Assembly: GCA_017413025.1 (NCBI GenBank)
Contig: JAFPVE010000002.1
Span: 1-45,987 of the forward strand
Reading direction: 5' to 3'
Length of the DNA: 45,987 nt
Source: Acetobacter sp.
GTDB taxonomy: Bacteria > Pseudomonadota > Alphaproteobacteria > Acetobacterales > Acetobacteraceae
Within the stretch, counting starts at the first letter, position 1; each line of letters opens with the position of its first letter. The translations under genes were made by a program, and so were the position numbers. Below the pieces are notes generated by a model that had not been told where the DNA came from, did no database searches, and worked only from the letters and a program-made list of their open reading frames with translations. This document shows positions 10,000 through 19,691 of the stretch, in pieces.

Positions 10000-12900
10000 A
10001 TGTTGCTTTCACGTTTTTTCATTAACCGACCAATTTTTGCATGGGTAGTTAGTCTACTTATTATGCTTATAGGCGGACTATCTATCTTTAGAATACCTAT
10101 TGCACAATATCCAAGTATTGCACCGCCTATCATTGCGATTACTGTCACTTACCCCGGTGCCTCTGCTGATACCGTCAATGATACGGTTGTACGCCCTATT
10201 TTACAACAAATGTATGGATTAGATCACCTAGAATATATTTCTGCGCAATCTTACGCCTCAGGACAGATGGAAATAGATCTCACATTTACACAAGGAACAA
10301 ATATTGATATTGCCCAAGTGCAAGTACAAAACAAACTACAACTTGCGCAATCAAAATTGCCATCAGAGGTAACAGCCCAAGGAATTAGCGTTACAAAAGC
10401 CGTAAAAAACTTCATGCTTGTACTCGGTTTTATCTCCACTGACGGAAGTATGTCAGGAAGCGATATCGCCGAATATGTAGCTTCTAATATTGCTGACCCT
10501 CTCAGCCGCATTACAGGTGTAGGTGATCATACGCTTTTTGGTTCGGAATATGCCATGCGGATATGGCTCAACCCCAACAAATTGTTTCACTACGGTATTA
10601 CAATTAAAGACGTTGTCGCAGCCATTCAAGCCCAAAATATTCAGATTTCTTCAGGAGAACTTGGCGGTCTTCCCGCTGAAAAGGGTATTCATCTTGATGC
10701 AACGATTATTGGCCCAACTCGCCTAACAAGTCCAAAAGAGTTTGAAAACATTCTTCTACGAGTTAGATCCAATGGCTCACAAGTGCGGATCCAGGATGTT
10801 GGCAAAGTTGAACTTGGTCCACAAAGCTATAATATGACTTCTTTTTATAACAATAAACCTGCGGCTGGTATGGCACTAAAACTTGCTCCAGGTGCTAATC
10901 AACTCTCGACAGAAGCAGCTATACGTCAGAAAATCCATGAACTTGAACGTTTTTATCCTCCTGGTTTAAAAACCGTTTATCCACTCGATACAGAACCATT
11001 TATCACTTTATCGATCGAAGAGGTTGTTATTACTCTTCTTGAAGCTATTGTGTTAGTGTTTCTTGTTATACTCGTCTTTCTACAAAATTTTAGAGCCACA
11101 TTTATCCCAAGCATCGCAATTCCTGTCGTCTTACTAGGAACATTTGGGATATTGAACATACTCGGTTACTCAATCAACACATTGACTATGTTAGCCCTCG
11201 TCCTTGCCGTTGGTCTCCTCGTCGATGATGCCATTGTGGTCGTCGAAAATGTTGAACGTATCATGACAGAAAAAAAACTCTCTCCACCAGAAGCCGCAAT
11301 TCTCTCTATGGATGAAATATCTGGTGCTTTAGTTGGTATTGTTCTAGTACTTTCCGCCGTCTTTCTGCCTATGGCGGCATTTACAGGATCTGTTGGTGTT
11401 ATTTACAGACAATTCGCAATCACTATTACTTCCGCTATGTGGCTCTCACTCTTCGTTGCTTTAACACTCTCTCCCGCTTTGTGTGCCACTCTCCTCAAAC
11501 ACGAATCACATCAAAAGCATACAGGTCCTGCAGGATGGTTTAACCACTATTTTGACAGACTCACAAAAAAATACTTACAAGGGGTAACATTTTTTACCCA
11601 TCACTTATTTCTTTCCCTTGTCGCGTTTGCTTGTATCACTTGTTTAACCGTTTTATTATTCCTCAGATTACCTACAGGTTTTCTCCCCGATGAAGATCAA
11701 GGATTGATTTTTGGTCAAGTCACAATGCCTCCCAATACCCCTATGGAACAAACAGCAAAACTTAATCGTGAGATTTCAGATTATGTCTTTAAAACTGAAG
11801 GTTCATTCGTTGAGTCTGTTTTTTCTGTAAACGGTTTTAATTTTGCAGGACAAGGACAAAACGCTGGTGCCTTTTTTATCCGCTTAAAAGATTGGAAATT
11901 ACGTCCTAGATCCTCACAAAGCTCAGCAGCTATTGCCTTACGCATTATGCAACATTTTTGGTTTGACCCTCGTGCACGAATTTTTGCTATTAATCCTCCT
12001 GCTGTTCTCGAATTAGGCAATGCTACTGGCTTTGATCTAGAGTTAGAAGACCGTGGACATGTTGGTCGGCAAAAATTGTTAGAGGCTCGTAATATGGTAC
12101 TAAAAATGGCTGCAAAAGACCCACGCCTTATGGCTGTACGCCCTAATGGTATGGAAGATGCTGCTCAGTACCGTCTTGATATCAACCGCGCCAAAGCTCA
12201 AGCTCTCGGTATTCCTATAGATGATATAAACACCACTTTAGAAGGCGCTTTAGGTTCTATTTACGTCAACCAATTCACTTACAACGGTCGTGCCAAACAA
12301 GTCTATGTTCAGGGAATACCAAGTGCGCGCATGCTCCCTCAAAATCTTAATCAATGGTACGTTCGTACCGCTTCAGGAACGATGGCACCTCTTAATGCCT
12401 TCATCAATGGCGTATGGACCAGCGGTGCACAAAAAATTGAAAATTATAACGGTTATAATTCTTACGAAATTCTTGGACAACCTTCCGCAGGACATAGTTC
12501 TGGAGAATCTATTAAAGCCATTAAAGACATTCTCAAAAAATTACCGTCAGGAATCAGTTATGAATGGACAGGTTTATCATTTCAAGAAATTGCTGCAGGA
12601 TCCTCTACTGGAACCCTTTATACCCTTGCAGGGATTACTATTTTTTTATGTCTCGCCGCATTATATGAAAGTTGGGTTATTCCCCTTTCTGTTATGTTTG
12701 TTGTACCACTAGGCGTTCTCGGAGCAATTGCTGCTACATTATGGTGTAGCAAAAATAACGACGTTTATTTTCAAGTAGGAATCCTAACAACTGTTGGACT
12801 TGCCGTGAAAAACGCTATTCTTATTGTAGAATTTGCCAAAGCAGGATTTGAGCGAGGGCACACTCTCGAAGAGGCTGTACTTACCGCTGCACGTGAACGC

Positions 12901-13155
12901 CTTAGACCAATCCTAATGACATCTATTGCTTTTGTCGTTGGTGTCTTTCCTCTTTCCATTGCAAGCGGTGCTGGATCTGCTGCACGACAGGCGATTGGCA
13001 CAGCTGTTGTTGGCGGTATGTTAACAGCTACTTTACTTGCTGTCTATTTTGTACCGGTCTTTTTTACGATCGTATTACGCATTTTCAAAATTAAACGACA
13101 GAATAAACGTTTCCTTTCTACACCTCCTTCTCTTTCACCTCATGGGAATGAATAA
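10000..13155 (+). CDS. RND multidrug efflux transporter (HAE1 family, AcrB/MexB-like)
   Basis: Proton-driven inner-membrane pump of 1051 aa, the usual length for hydrophobe/amphiphile efflux RND proteins. It has the 12-TM layout with two large periplasmic loops. The proton relay residues are visible: Asp409-Asp410 in GLLVDDAIVVVENVERIM (TM4) and Lys937 in VGLAVKNAILIVEFAK (TM10), matching D407/D408/K940 of E. coli AcrB. The N-terminus (FFINRPIFAWVVSLLIMLIG) is typical. It starts 51 bp after the adaptor, and the outer-membrane factor follows 3 bp after its stop. Substrates cannot be read from sequence. Confidence 0.96.
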   Translation: MLLSRFFINRPIFAWVVSLLIMLIGGLSIFRIPIAQYPSIAPPIIAITVTYPGASADTVNDTVVRPILQQMYGLDHLEYISAQSYASGQMEIDLTFTQGTNIDIAQVQVQNKLQLAQSKLPSEVTAQGISVTKAVKNFMLVLGFISTDGSMSGSDIAEYVASNIADPLSRITGVGDHTLFGSEYAMRIWLNPNKLFHYGITIKDVVAAIQAQNIQISSGELGGLPAEKGIHLDATIIGPTRLTSPKEFENILLRVRSNGSQVRIQDVGKVELGPQSYNMTSFYNNKPAAGMALKLAPGANQLSTEAAIRQKIHELERFYPPGLKTVYPLDTEPFITLSIEEVVITLLEAIVLVFLVILVFLQNFRATFIPSIAIPVVLLGTFGILNILGYSINTLTMLALVLAVGLLVDDAIVVVENVERIMTEKKLSPPEAAILSMDEISGALVGIVLVLSAVFLPMAAFTGSVGVIYRQFAITITSAMWLSLFVALTLSPALCATLLKHESHQKHTGPAGWFNHYFDRLTKKYLQGVTFFTHHLFLSLVAFACITCLTVLLFLRLPTGFLPDEDQGLIFGQVTMPPNTPMEQTAKLNREISDYVFKTEGSFVESVFSVNGFNFAGQGQNAGAFFIRLKDWKLRPRSSQSSAAIALRIMQHFWFDPRARIFAINPPAVLELGNATGFDLELEDRGHVGRQKLLEARNMVLKMAAKDPRLMAVRPNGMEDAAQYRLDINRAKAQALGIPIDDINTTLEGALGSIYVNQFTYNGRAKQVYVQGIPSARMLPQNLNQWYVRTASGTMAPLNAFINGVWTSGAQKIENYNGYNSYEILGQPSAGHSSGESIKAIKDILKKLPSGISYEWTGLSFQEIAAGSSTGTLYTLAGITIFLCLAALYESWVIPLSVMFVVPLGVLGAIAATLWCSKNNDVYFQVGILTTVGLAVKNAILIVEFAKAGFERGHTLEEAVLTAARERLRPILMTSIAFVVGVFPLSIASGAGSAARQAIGTAVVGGMLTATLLAVYFVPVFFTIVLRIFKIKRQNKRFLSTPPSLSPHGNE

Positions 13156-13158
13156 ACT

Positions 13159-14697
13159 ATGAATTTTCTATTCTTTAACCGATCATCTCCATATCAACGT
13201 AGTCTTTTTTTTTGTGTGATAACAACTCAGATACTAACGGCTTGCACGATGATTCCTCATTACCATCGTCCAAAACCTCCATTAGCTAAAACATGGCCGA
13301 CTTACGCAAAAACAGATAATATTTCTACAAATATAATCGCTTCAAATATTGGTTGGAAAAATTTTTTCATTGACCCGCGTCTCCGTGCACTTATTGCGAT
13401 TGCTATTCGAGAAAACCGTGACTTACGTGCTGCCGCAGCAAGTATTGTGGAAGCACAAGGAGAGTATGATGTTCAGCATGCTGAATTATTTCCTAGTATT
13501 TCTGAAACAAGTCGCGTTATGTACATGATGCCATCTAGAGCAGCTGGTTTAAGTTTTGCTCCAGGTCTCGACATGCGTCAAAATCCGACTGCTTTCCATT
13601 TTTATCAAGGAGGCATCGGGTTTTCTTCTTACGAAATTGACCTTTTTGGGCGTATTCGATCCTTGACACGCCAAGCTAAAGAGAATGCCCTTTCACGAGT
13701 CTCTAACGTCCGTAGCTTACTTATCAGTGTGATTTCACAAGTCGCCATTGCCTATATTACATGGTTAGGAGACCAAAAATTACTCAACATCACCACACAA
13801 ACCCTTGCTAACCAACAAGAGAATTTACACCTGATACAAAACAAATTTCATAACGGAGAAGCCAATATGTTAACCGTACGACAAGCTGAAACTCAAGTTG
13901 CACAAAGTGCAACGCTCCTCTCCGAAGCCAAAAGAAAAGTCGAACAAGACAAAAACCTCCTCACTTTGCTAATCGGTGCCCCTATTCCATCGCATTTGCC
14001 ACCTCCTAATCCTTTAGGAAAACAAACCATCCTTGCCGATATACCCGCTGGTTTACCTTCTGATCTCCTAGAAAACAGACCTGATATTATAAGTGCTGAA
14101 CATGCACTCCTTGCCGCACAAGCAAATATTGGTGCCGCACGTGCCGCCTTTTTCCCACGCATTACCCTAACAGCGACTAACGGTCTTACCAGTCTTGCAT
14201 TTCATAAACTCTTTACAACTGCGGCAACAACATGGGGTTTTAATCCTTCACTTGAAATCCCCATTTGGACATGGGGACAAAACAGAGGAAATCTCATTGC
14301 TTCTAAAGCACAGCGTGATAGTAAAATCGCGAGTTATGAAAAAACAGTACAAGCAGCCTTTAGAGAAGTGGCAGACGCTTTAGCGGCACGCAAAGCTTAT
14401 CTTAACGAAAAACACCAAGTAGACGCTTGGACAAACTCTGCTGCTAAGGCTTACCACCTTACAAAATTACGTTTTGACGTTGGAACAGATTCCTACTTAA
14501 ATACTCTTGAAGCTCAACGTTCCTACTTACAGGCGCAACAAATTCAAACACGAGTTGCTGTTGCAAAATATCAAAACCTCGTGACCATTTACAGAAGTTT
14601 AGGAGGAGGATGGAAAGAACACACAGATACTAAAAAACTGGATCACCCCACAACTAAAGAAAAACGTTTACAGAATTTCCTTCAAAAGCCCACCTAA
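13159..14697 (+). CDS. outer-membrane efflux lipoprotein (OprM/NodT-type)
   Basis: Outer-membrane channel of the tripartite pump. It has 512 aa with a signal peptide ending in the lipobox LTAC, so it is probably lipidated like OprM. Two repeated outer-membrane efflux (OEP, PF02321) domains follow, with the usual motifs: SYEIDLFGRIRS, DLLENRPDI and AAQANIGAARAAFFPRI. A run of nine T (13205-13213) lies inside the signal-peptide coding part; the frame is intact as given, but slippage there would abolish the protein. It is tightly coupled to the pump gene and converges on the frameshifted opgH-like gene, 50 bp away. Confidence 0.93.
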   Translation: MNFLFFNRSSPYQRSLFFCVITTQILTACTMIPHYHRPKPPLAKTWPTYAKTDNISTNIIASNIGWKNFFIDPRLRALIAIAIRENRDLRAAAASIVEAQGEYDVQHAELFPSISETSRVMYMMPSRAAGLSFAPGLDMRQNPTAFHFYQGGIGFSSYEIDLFGRIRSLTRQAKENALSRVSNVRSLLISVISQVAIAYITWLGDQKLLNITTQTLANQQENLHLIQNKFHNGEANMLTVRQAETQVAQSATLLSEAKRKVEQDKNLLTLLIGAPIPSHLPPPNPLGKQTILADIPAGLPSDLLENRPDIISAEHALLAAQANIGAARAAFFPRITLTATNGLTSLAFHKLFTTAATTWGFNPSLEIPIWTWGQNRGNLIASKAQRDSKIASYEKTVQAAFREVADALAARKAYLNEKHQVDAWTNSAAKAYHLTKLRFDVGTDSYLNTLEAQRSYLQAQQIQTRVAVAKYQNLVTIYRSLGGGWKEHTDTKKLDHPTTKEKRLQNFLQKPT

Positions 14698-14747
14698 AAA
14701 ACACTTAAAGCGTTATTTTTTTATGTTGATTGTTTCTGTCTGTATTT

Positions 14748-16861
14748 CTATTTATTGTTTTGATTGTCTTGTTTCTTTTTACGGGCGTATTCTTTTAGGA
14801 AGAACATTTCCCATAATTCTCGACACCGCAACACAACGAGTTTTTCTAACCGGGTCAGTTCTTCTATATTTTTATGTTGAAGTTTTTCTTTCCAAAACGC
14901 GTATTTTTTAGGTTTGTAAGGAGTACTGACCATATGCCTTAGGGCAAACCATGGATCAGCAATAGCGGCATCAAAACTTGCTGTTTTTGCCAATGTCTTT
15001 TTGAATTCTTCAGTGTATTGATACGTTTTTCTTACAACAGGGTAGAGATTATCATCATCGTAATAGGTTTTTAACCATTGTAATTTCTGAAAAATCGGTG
15101 CTTTCCGGCTCGTTACACGCACAAAAACAGGAGCACATGTTAAAACTAGTATGGGAAACACAAAAAGACATTGAAACAAAAAAGCTTGTGTTTCACTAAA
15201 ACTTAAACCTGTTAAAAAAAACATTGTCTTCGTATTAACGTAAGGAAAAATTTCAAAATATACATAAGTCAACAACATCAGCCCCAACAATGAAATATAC
15301 CAGAAGCTCTTAAAACAAACAGACCAAGGCAATAATGTGCCATCTCTATCTTGCACTTCCCATGTAATCCGTTTCCGTGCTAACCACAGAAACAAAAAAC
15401 GCGATAAAACACACATCGCAATCAGCTGAACGCACAAATTAAAAAGTATGAAAATAAAATATGAAAAAAAGAATTTTACAGTGCCTCCCATTTTCTCAAT
15501 AAAATGCCTTTTCCTTAAAACAAGAAAGTTCACAAAGATTTGCCCTACAAGAGGTATCATGACTAAACTTGCAAAAATTAAGAAATATTTGGTTTCCTCT
15601 GAGATTGCCATTTGATATGCAGTCCTTACCCAGCCAACACGTAAAGAATGCGTAAAAGCAAGATGCACGGCGTAATACATCACACAAGTGCCACATAAGC
15701 CTAATGAAGCAGCATAGTAAAAAATTGCCCGTTGGAACATTGTGAGCCGCCCAAAAGTATTAAGACTTTTGGACATAAAAAACCGAAACCATTCTTGTGC
15801 CCCCACTAACCACCGCCGCTCCCGTTGGTAAAACGTTAGGATATTATGAAGTTGTTGATCAAAAGCTATAATCTGCGGTAAGACCCATGTCTCATAACCG
15901 CCTCCGTTCATGAGGCACCCTTCGTAATAATCATGCGAAGTCATTTTACCGCTTGGAAAATATCTCGTAGAAGTCGAAACAGGCAAATTACAACATTTCA
16001 TAAAGGCTTTTACCCGTATAATGGCATTATGCCCCATATAAAACCCAAAGCCGGGATTCATATAGTAGTAGTAATAGGTGTAGAGAAAATTATCCGTAAA
16101 AAATCGAAAATTTGATACCCGCCCAAAAATCGTTTCAGATGAAACTTCTACAAAACGCGCTTGGATAATAGCAGTATTATCGTTTCCCTCTATTGTTCTT
16201 GCTAGTTGTATAAAAGACTCACCGGGTAAAATACTATCTGCATCGAGCATAATAACATAATCATATCCCCCCCCCAACGCCTATAAAAATCAGATGTATT
16301 CCCTACCTTAGCAAAAATATTATCCACCCTATGACGATACGCAATACAAAACTTAGGAAACATTCGGCGTAAATGGTGTACAAGCGCACTTTCTTGTACA
16401 ATAATACCTTCTTTCCGACTATCCGAAAGCACAAACCAATCAAAATGATGCGCTTCTGGCATATCTGCCACTTCCTCCATCATCGCTTGAAGCCCGCCAC
16501 CCACACGAGCAACATCTTCGTGATAAATCGGCATTAAGACAGCAATACGCGTGTTTTCTTTTAAAGGAATAGCGTAATTGATCGGATTAAGCGGGTCTTT
16601 CTCAACAGGTTTAAGAGCTGAATATCCCCCCATACAATACAGCAATGCTTGTGCCCCACCTAAAGAGGCGGTTAAAGCCGTCAGTACACATAGAGGAATT
16701 AAAATATAGGGACTCACCCCCATAACAAACAGCTGTATACCAGATAAAGCAAACAAACACACAAATTGTACAGCCGAGACTACAAATAAAATCCGTCCCC
16801 TACTACGCTGCCTCTCTTTTTTCAATAATGAAGCATAGGCTTTTTTGTCCATAATAGCCAT
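14748..16861 (-). pseudogene. second OpgH-type glucan glucosyltransferase, frameshifted at a poly-G tract
   Basis: Two overlapping reading frames together make one OpgH/MdoH-like GT2 membrane glucosyltransferase of about 704 aa. The first part (16861 down to about 16276) has two N-terminal TM helices and the start of the GT domain (VLMPIYHEDVARV, FVLSDSR, then FYRRWGG). The second (from about 16275 down to 14748) continues with YDYVIMLDADS, GHNAIIRVK, SHDYYEG, RERRW and the C-terminal TM block. The break is a run of nine G on the coding strand; ten G would give RRWGGGYDYV, which has the family spacing. As given, translation ends at 16202 after 219 aa, before the catalytic DADS. The ATG has AAGGGA 8 nt upstream. 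It may be a pseudogene, a phase-variable gene in its off state, or a homopolymer sequencing error. Confidence 0.8.
16267..16275 (-). repeat. homopolymer of nine G on the coding strand of the opgH paralogue
   Basis: Nine C on the plus strand, read as G9 in the gene. It lies between the codons for FYRRW and YDYVIMLDADS. G10 (or G7) restores one open frame across the whole gene; G9 gives a frame that stops 20-odd codons later. Long G tracts are rare in this AT-rich sequence, and this is the longest one I noticed. Confidence 0.9.
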
Positions 16862-16943
16862 AACGTTTTTCCCTTCAAAAGTCTTAGAAGAAAAACTTGA
16901 AGTGGATTAAAAACACTGTTAAAAAAACTCTTAAAATAAAAAT

Positions 16944-17276
16944 CTAAAAAAGACAATGATTTAAAAGAATATCTTTTAAGCGAGCGTTTTCTTTAATTGT
17001 CTCTAATCCAGAAGGTTTTTGAATTTTAGGAGACCAAATCTCTGGTAAAAGAACCGACTCCGCACAATTCTTAACTTTCTCCCATGAAAGAGATTGTCCT
17101 TGTGGCACAGACAGCCCTGCTTCAACAAGCATTTTCTGTAAAAGCGATGTCTCTAACGCAACACCATATGTCTCACCTGTTGGTGAATTTTCCGCATAAT
17201 CCTCTACAGGATCTAATGGCTGTTCTATTGGTGCACTTATAGAGACTTCGTCTTTCTTCTGTTTTATCTCTCTCAT
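16944..17276 (-). CDS. hypothetical 110-aa acidic protein upstream of the opgH paralogue
   Basis: I do not recognise this protein. It has 110 aa, no signal peptide and no membrane segment. The N-terminal half is rich in E, D and P (EQPLDPVEDYAEN) and looks disordered; the second half is more helical (SLLQKMLVEAGLSV, LETIKENARLKDILL). AAGGA lies 7 nt before the ATG, a convincing start. It is on the same strand as the opgH paralogue, 82 bp before it, so the two are probably co-transcribed. The pairing suggests a role with the glucosyltransferase, but this is inference from position only. Confidence 0.6.
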   Translation of the reverse strand: MREIKQKKDEVSISAPIEQPLDPVEDYAENSPTGETYGVALETSLLQKMLVEAGLSVPQGQSLSWEKVKNCAESVLLPEIWSPKIQKPSGLETIKENARLKDILLNHCLF

Positions 17277-17461
17277 AAAACTTCCTTAAAGAAATCCAAT
17301 ATGTTCACCGCTAAATATAGTGTTTCTCTAAAATACCAGATTTTTCCAAAACTGTACTTCTTAATGAGTGTATCGTGCTTCACGCACTGTTTCAGAAGTA
17401 TTTAGAGGTTTTAGAAAAAACTCATTAACAATGATCATCAGCCACGATTTACATCTACAAC

Positions 17462-18688
17462 CTACGTATGAGATAATTTAATTGTCCATAGACGGGCAAT
17501 GTCATAGGCTGCACTTGTTTCTGGAATTGTTTCAAAAGCAGCAATAGCCTGTTTTCTCTGCCCAGCCTGCATATAGGCAAGACCTAAATGTAAATGAGCA
17601 ATCGCTGAATCACGCACACCTTTTTTGAGTGCTTGCTGCATTAATGCTAATCCCTTTTGTGTCTCACCAAAAGTAACATCGTTATACCCTACCAGAAAAA
17701 GCGCGTCTCCTGTTTTCTGATTTCTCGCTTGAAGTTCAGCATCAGCATTCCCAGCTTTAGCCTCAGCCACAGCTTTTTCAACCATAGTTTTCAAACGTGC
17801 TTGACGATCAGCCCCTGCACCAACCCCCAGCACTTTTAATTTATAACCTTGTGTCATCATATCAAGCGCAAGCTGAGGCATATGAAGCTGCAAAGCAATT
17901 TCTGTCATATTCATAAAATCAGCAGCATGCAGCATATCGCCCACTGCTAAACGAATACGATAAACATCCAACTGTAGAGAGAGAGGTAAATTTCTATTCG
18001 TTATTAACCCATGCAATAAAAGAGCCCAGTATTCTCTTTTGGGATAATATGTTGTTAGCAAAAGGTAAGCACGGGTTTCTTGTGCAGAATCATGCAAGGC
18101 CGTAGCACTCGCTGCCATCATCTGAAGCTCTGCTTCCTGAGGCTTATGCCATTTTCCATTACCAGCTCTATCAGCCTCTATAATTTCTTTCACGGTTTGA
18201 ATAACATTAACATAATCTCTTTTAAGATAGTATGATTGCACCAATAATAATTGCATTTGTGGTGTAGAACCATACTCATGAATATAATGTTGAATACTCG
18301 TAATAGCGTTCTGATAATCCTTACTTCTATAAGCCATATCCACTTCGGAAAGCAACAATTTACGGCGCATATCCTTTGATGTACGAGAAGACTGGATAAG
18401 ATCTTCATAAGCAGACAAAGCAGCTGATACATCACCAAGCTGTGTCGCTACAGCAGCTTGCATCTGAGCAATGACATATTTATCATAGTCGCTTATATGT
18501 CTCGCCTTATTCGCCTCTTTAATTTCATGCATAGCTTGAATATAACGGTGTGCTTCAAAAGCAGCATGTGCACGTTGTAAGGCTATCCCCACTTCAGGAG
18601 TTAGAACATCTTCAGCATATGCAGATGCCGAAAAACAAGCAAGTGCAATCCCCATACTTAAAAGATAAAAGCGTAAACGATTGAACAT
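17462..18688 (-). CDS. periplasmic TPR-repeat protein of the TonB cluster
   Basis: Secreted protein of about 408 aa. The N-terminus (MFNRLRFYLLSMGIALACF, then SASAYAED) is a typical Sec signal peptide cleaved near AYA. The rest is all helical with tetratricopeptide-like repeats, for example near residues 25-60, 95-155 and a clear C-terminal repeat (AIAHLHLGLAYMQAGQRK, then AIAAFETIP). A TTG two codons upstream (18694) is an alternative start. It follows exbD2 by about 60 bp on the same strand. A TPR protein at the end of tonB-exbB-exbD-exbD clusters is seen in other alphaproteobacteria, to my knowledge, so it is probably an accessory factor of this energising system. Its exact role is not known. 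Confidence 0.75.
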   Translation of the reverse strand: MFNRLRFYLLSMGIALACFSASAYAEDVLTPEVGIALQRAHAAFEAHRYIQAMHEIKEANKARHISDYDKYVIAQMQAAVATQLGDVSAALSAYEDLIQSSRTSKDMRRKLLLSEVDMAYRSKDYQNAITSIQHYIHEYGSTPQMQLLLVQSYYLKRDYVNVIQTVKEIIEADRAGNGKWHKPQEAELQMMAASATALHDSAQETRAYLLLTTYYPKREYWALLLHGLITNRNLPLSLQLDVYRIRLAVGDMLHAADFMNMTEIALQLHMPQLALDMMTQGYKLKVLGVGAGADRQARLKTMVEKAVAEAKAGNADAELQARNQKTGDALFLVGYNDVTFGETQKGLALMQQALKKGVRDSAIAHLHLGLAYMQAGQRKQAIAAFETIPETSAAYDIARLWTIKLSHT

Positions 18689-18749
18689 GATCAACTTTTC
18701 AATACAAAATTTTTATTAGGTTACAAGAAAAGGTCACAAAGCACAAAAA

Positions 18750-19187
18750 TTACTGTTCAACAAACTGCGCTTGCCCCGTAATGCCAATATCCGTAACACC
18801 AAGACGCTGGGCATCCGCCATAACATGTACGACAGTCTTATAACTCGCTAATCGATTAGGTTGAATATGAAATTCAGGACGAATATCTTCAGGCACTGCT
18901 GCAATCTGTCTTAAATGTGCTTGCAAATCCGCTTCAGATGTAATAGGCACCCCATTCCAACTTAAACTATTATCAAAATCGATCCCTAAAGTCACAACAG
19001 GAACCTCTACCTTAGGAGGAGGAGGATTACCCTGAGGTAAATTAATCGAAACAGATTGCGTTTGCATCGGAATAGTAATGATAAACATTATTAGAAGCAC
19101 CAGCATGACATCGATAAGAGGCGTCATATTAATATCGACAATTGCTTCCCCTTCCGTAGTACTTTGTGAATCAACAATCAAACTCAT
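18750..19187 (-). CDS. exbD: ExbD/TolR family biopolymer transport protein (second copy)
   Basis: Component of the proton-driven TonB energising complex. About 145 aa from the ATG at 19187, which has AAGG upstream; a TTG start at 19223 would add 12 residues. Layout: short cytoplasmic N-terminus, DINMTPLIDVMLVLLIMFII with the critical membrane Asp (the PLxDVMLVLLI motif), then a periplasmic domain. It lies 69 bp after the first exbD, counted to this start. Two ExbD paralogues in one operon suggest a hetero-oligomeric or specialised complex. Confidence 0.88.
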   Translation of the reverse strand: MSLIVDSQSTTEGEAIVDINMTPLIDVMLVLLIMFIITIPMQTQSVSINLPQGNPPPPKVEVPVVTLGIDFDNSLSWNGVPITSEADLQAHLRQIAAVPEDIRPEFHIQPNRLASYKTVVHVMADAQRLGVTDIGITGQAQFVEQ

Positions 19188-19256
19188 CGTATTTCGCCTT
19201 ATATCTTCTCTAGCCGTATACAAAAAGCAAAACTAAAACCAAAGAGACCTATCCCA

Positions 19257-19691
19257 CTAACCCTTTGGTTTCTCTGTAATAAATTCAATACTGTAAATTC
19301 CAGCCTGCTGACATGCAGCAACAATCACTCCAACACTATCATACTTTGCATTTTTATCTCCTCTGATTTGAATCTGAGGTTGCGGATGAGTTACAGCTAC
19401 TTTCTCAAGAAGTGCCTCTAAATCTGCTTGTCCTTGCACCATTGTCCTGTTCCACCAAATATGCCCATCAGGGGTTACAGCAATAACAACATTCGCCAAT
19501 TTTGTTTTTGTCGGTTGATTGATATCTCTTGGCAGGTTGACTTTCACTGTGTGTATAGCAACAGGAATTGTAATTAGAAAGATAATGAGCAACACCAACA
19601 TAATGTCAACAAGCGGGGTAACATTGATCGCAGAAACAACTTCATCCCCTCCGTTGTCATCACTACTAAGATGAACACCCATTTCTTTCAA
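19257..19691 (-). CDS. exbD: ExbD/TolR family biopolymer transport protein (first copy)
   Basis: 144-aa partner of ExbB. It has a cytoplasmic N-terminus of about 24 residues, one TM helix containing INVTPLVDIMLVLLIIFL with the proton-carrying Asp, and a periplasmic domain ending YSIEFITEKPKG. Its start overlaps the exbB stop by 4 nt (ATGA), a classic coupling. With the second exbD downstream, the ExbB product probably assembles with both. Confidence 0.92.
   Translation of the reverse strand: MKEMGVHLSSDDNGGDEVVSAINVTPLVDIMLVLLIIFLITIPVAIHTVKVNLPRDINQPTKTKLANVVIAVTPDGHIWWNRTMVQGQADLEALLEKVAVTHPQPQIQIRGDKNAKYDSVGVIVAACQQAGIYSIEFITEKPKG

Noticed and set aside
13205-13213. Nine-T tract in the signal-peptide part of the outer-membrane efflux gene as a phase-variation site
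   Set aside because: The frame is intact and T runs are common in this AT-rich sequence (another T run lies in mrdB), so there is no positive evidence of switching.
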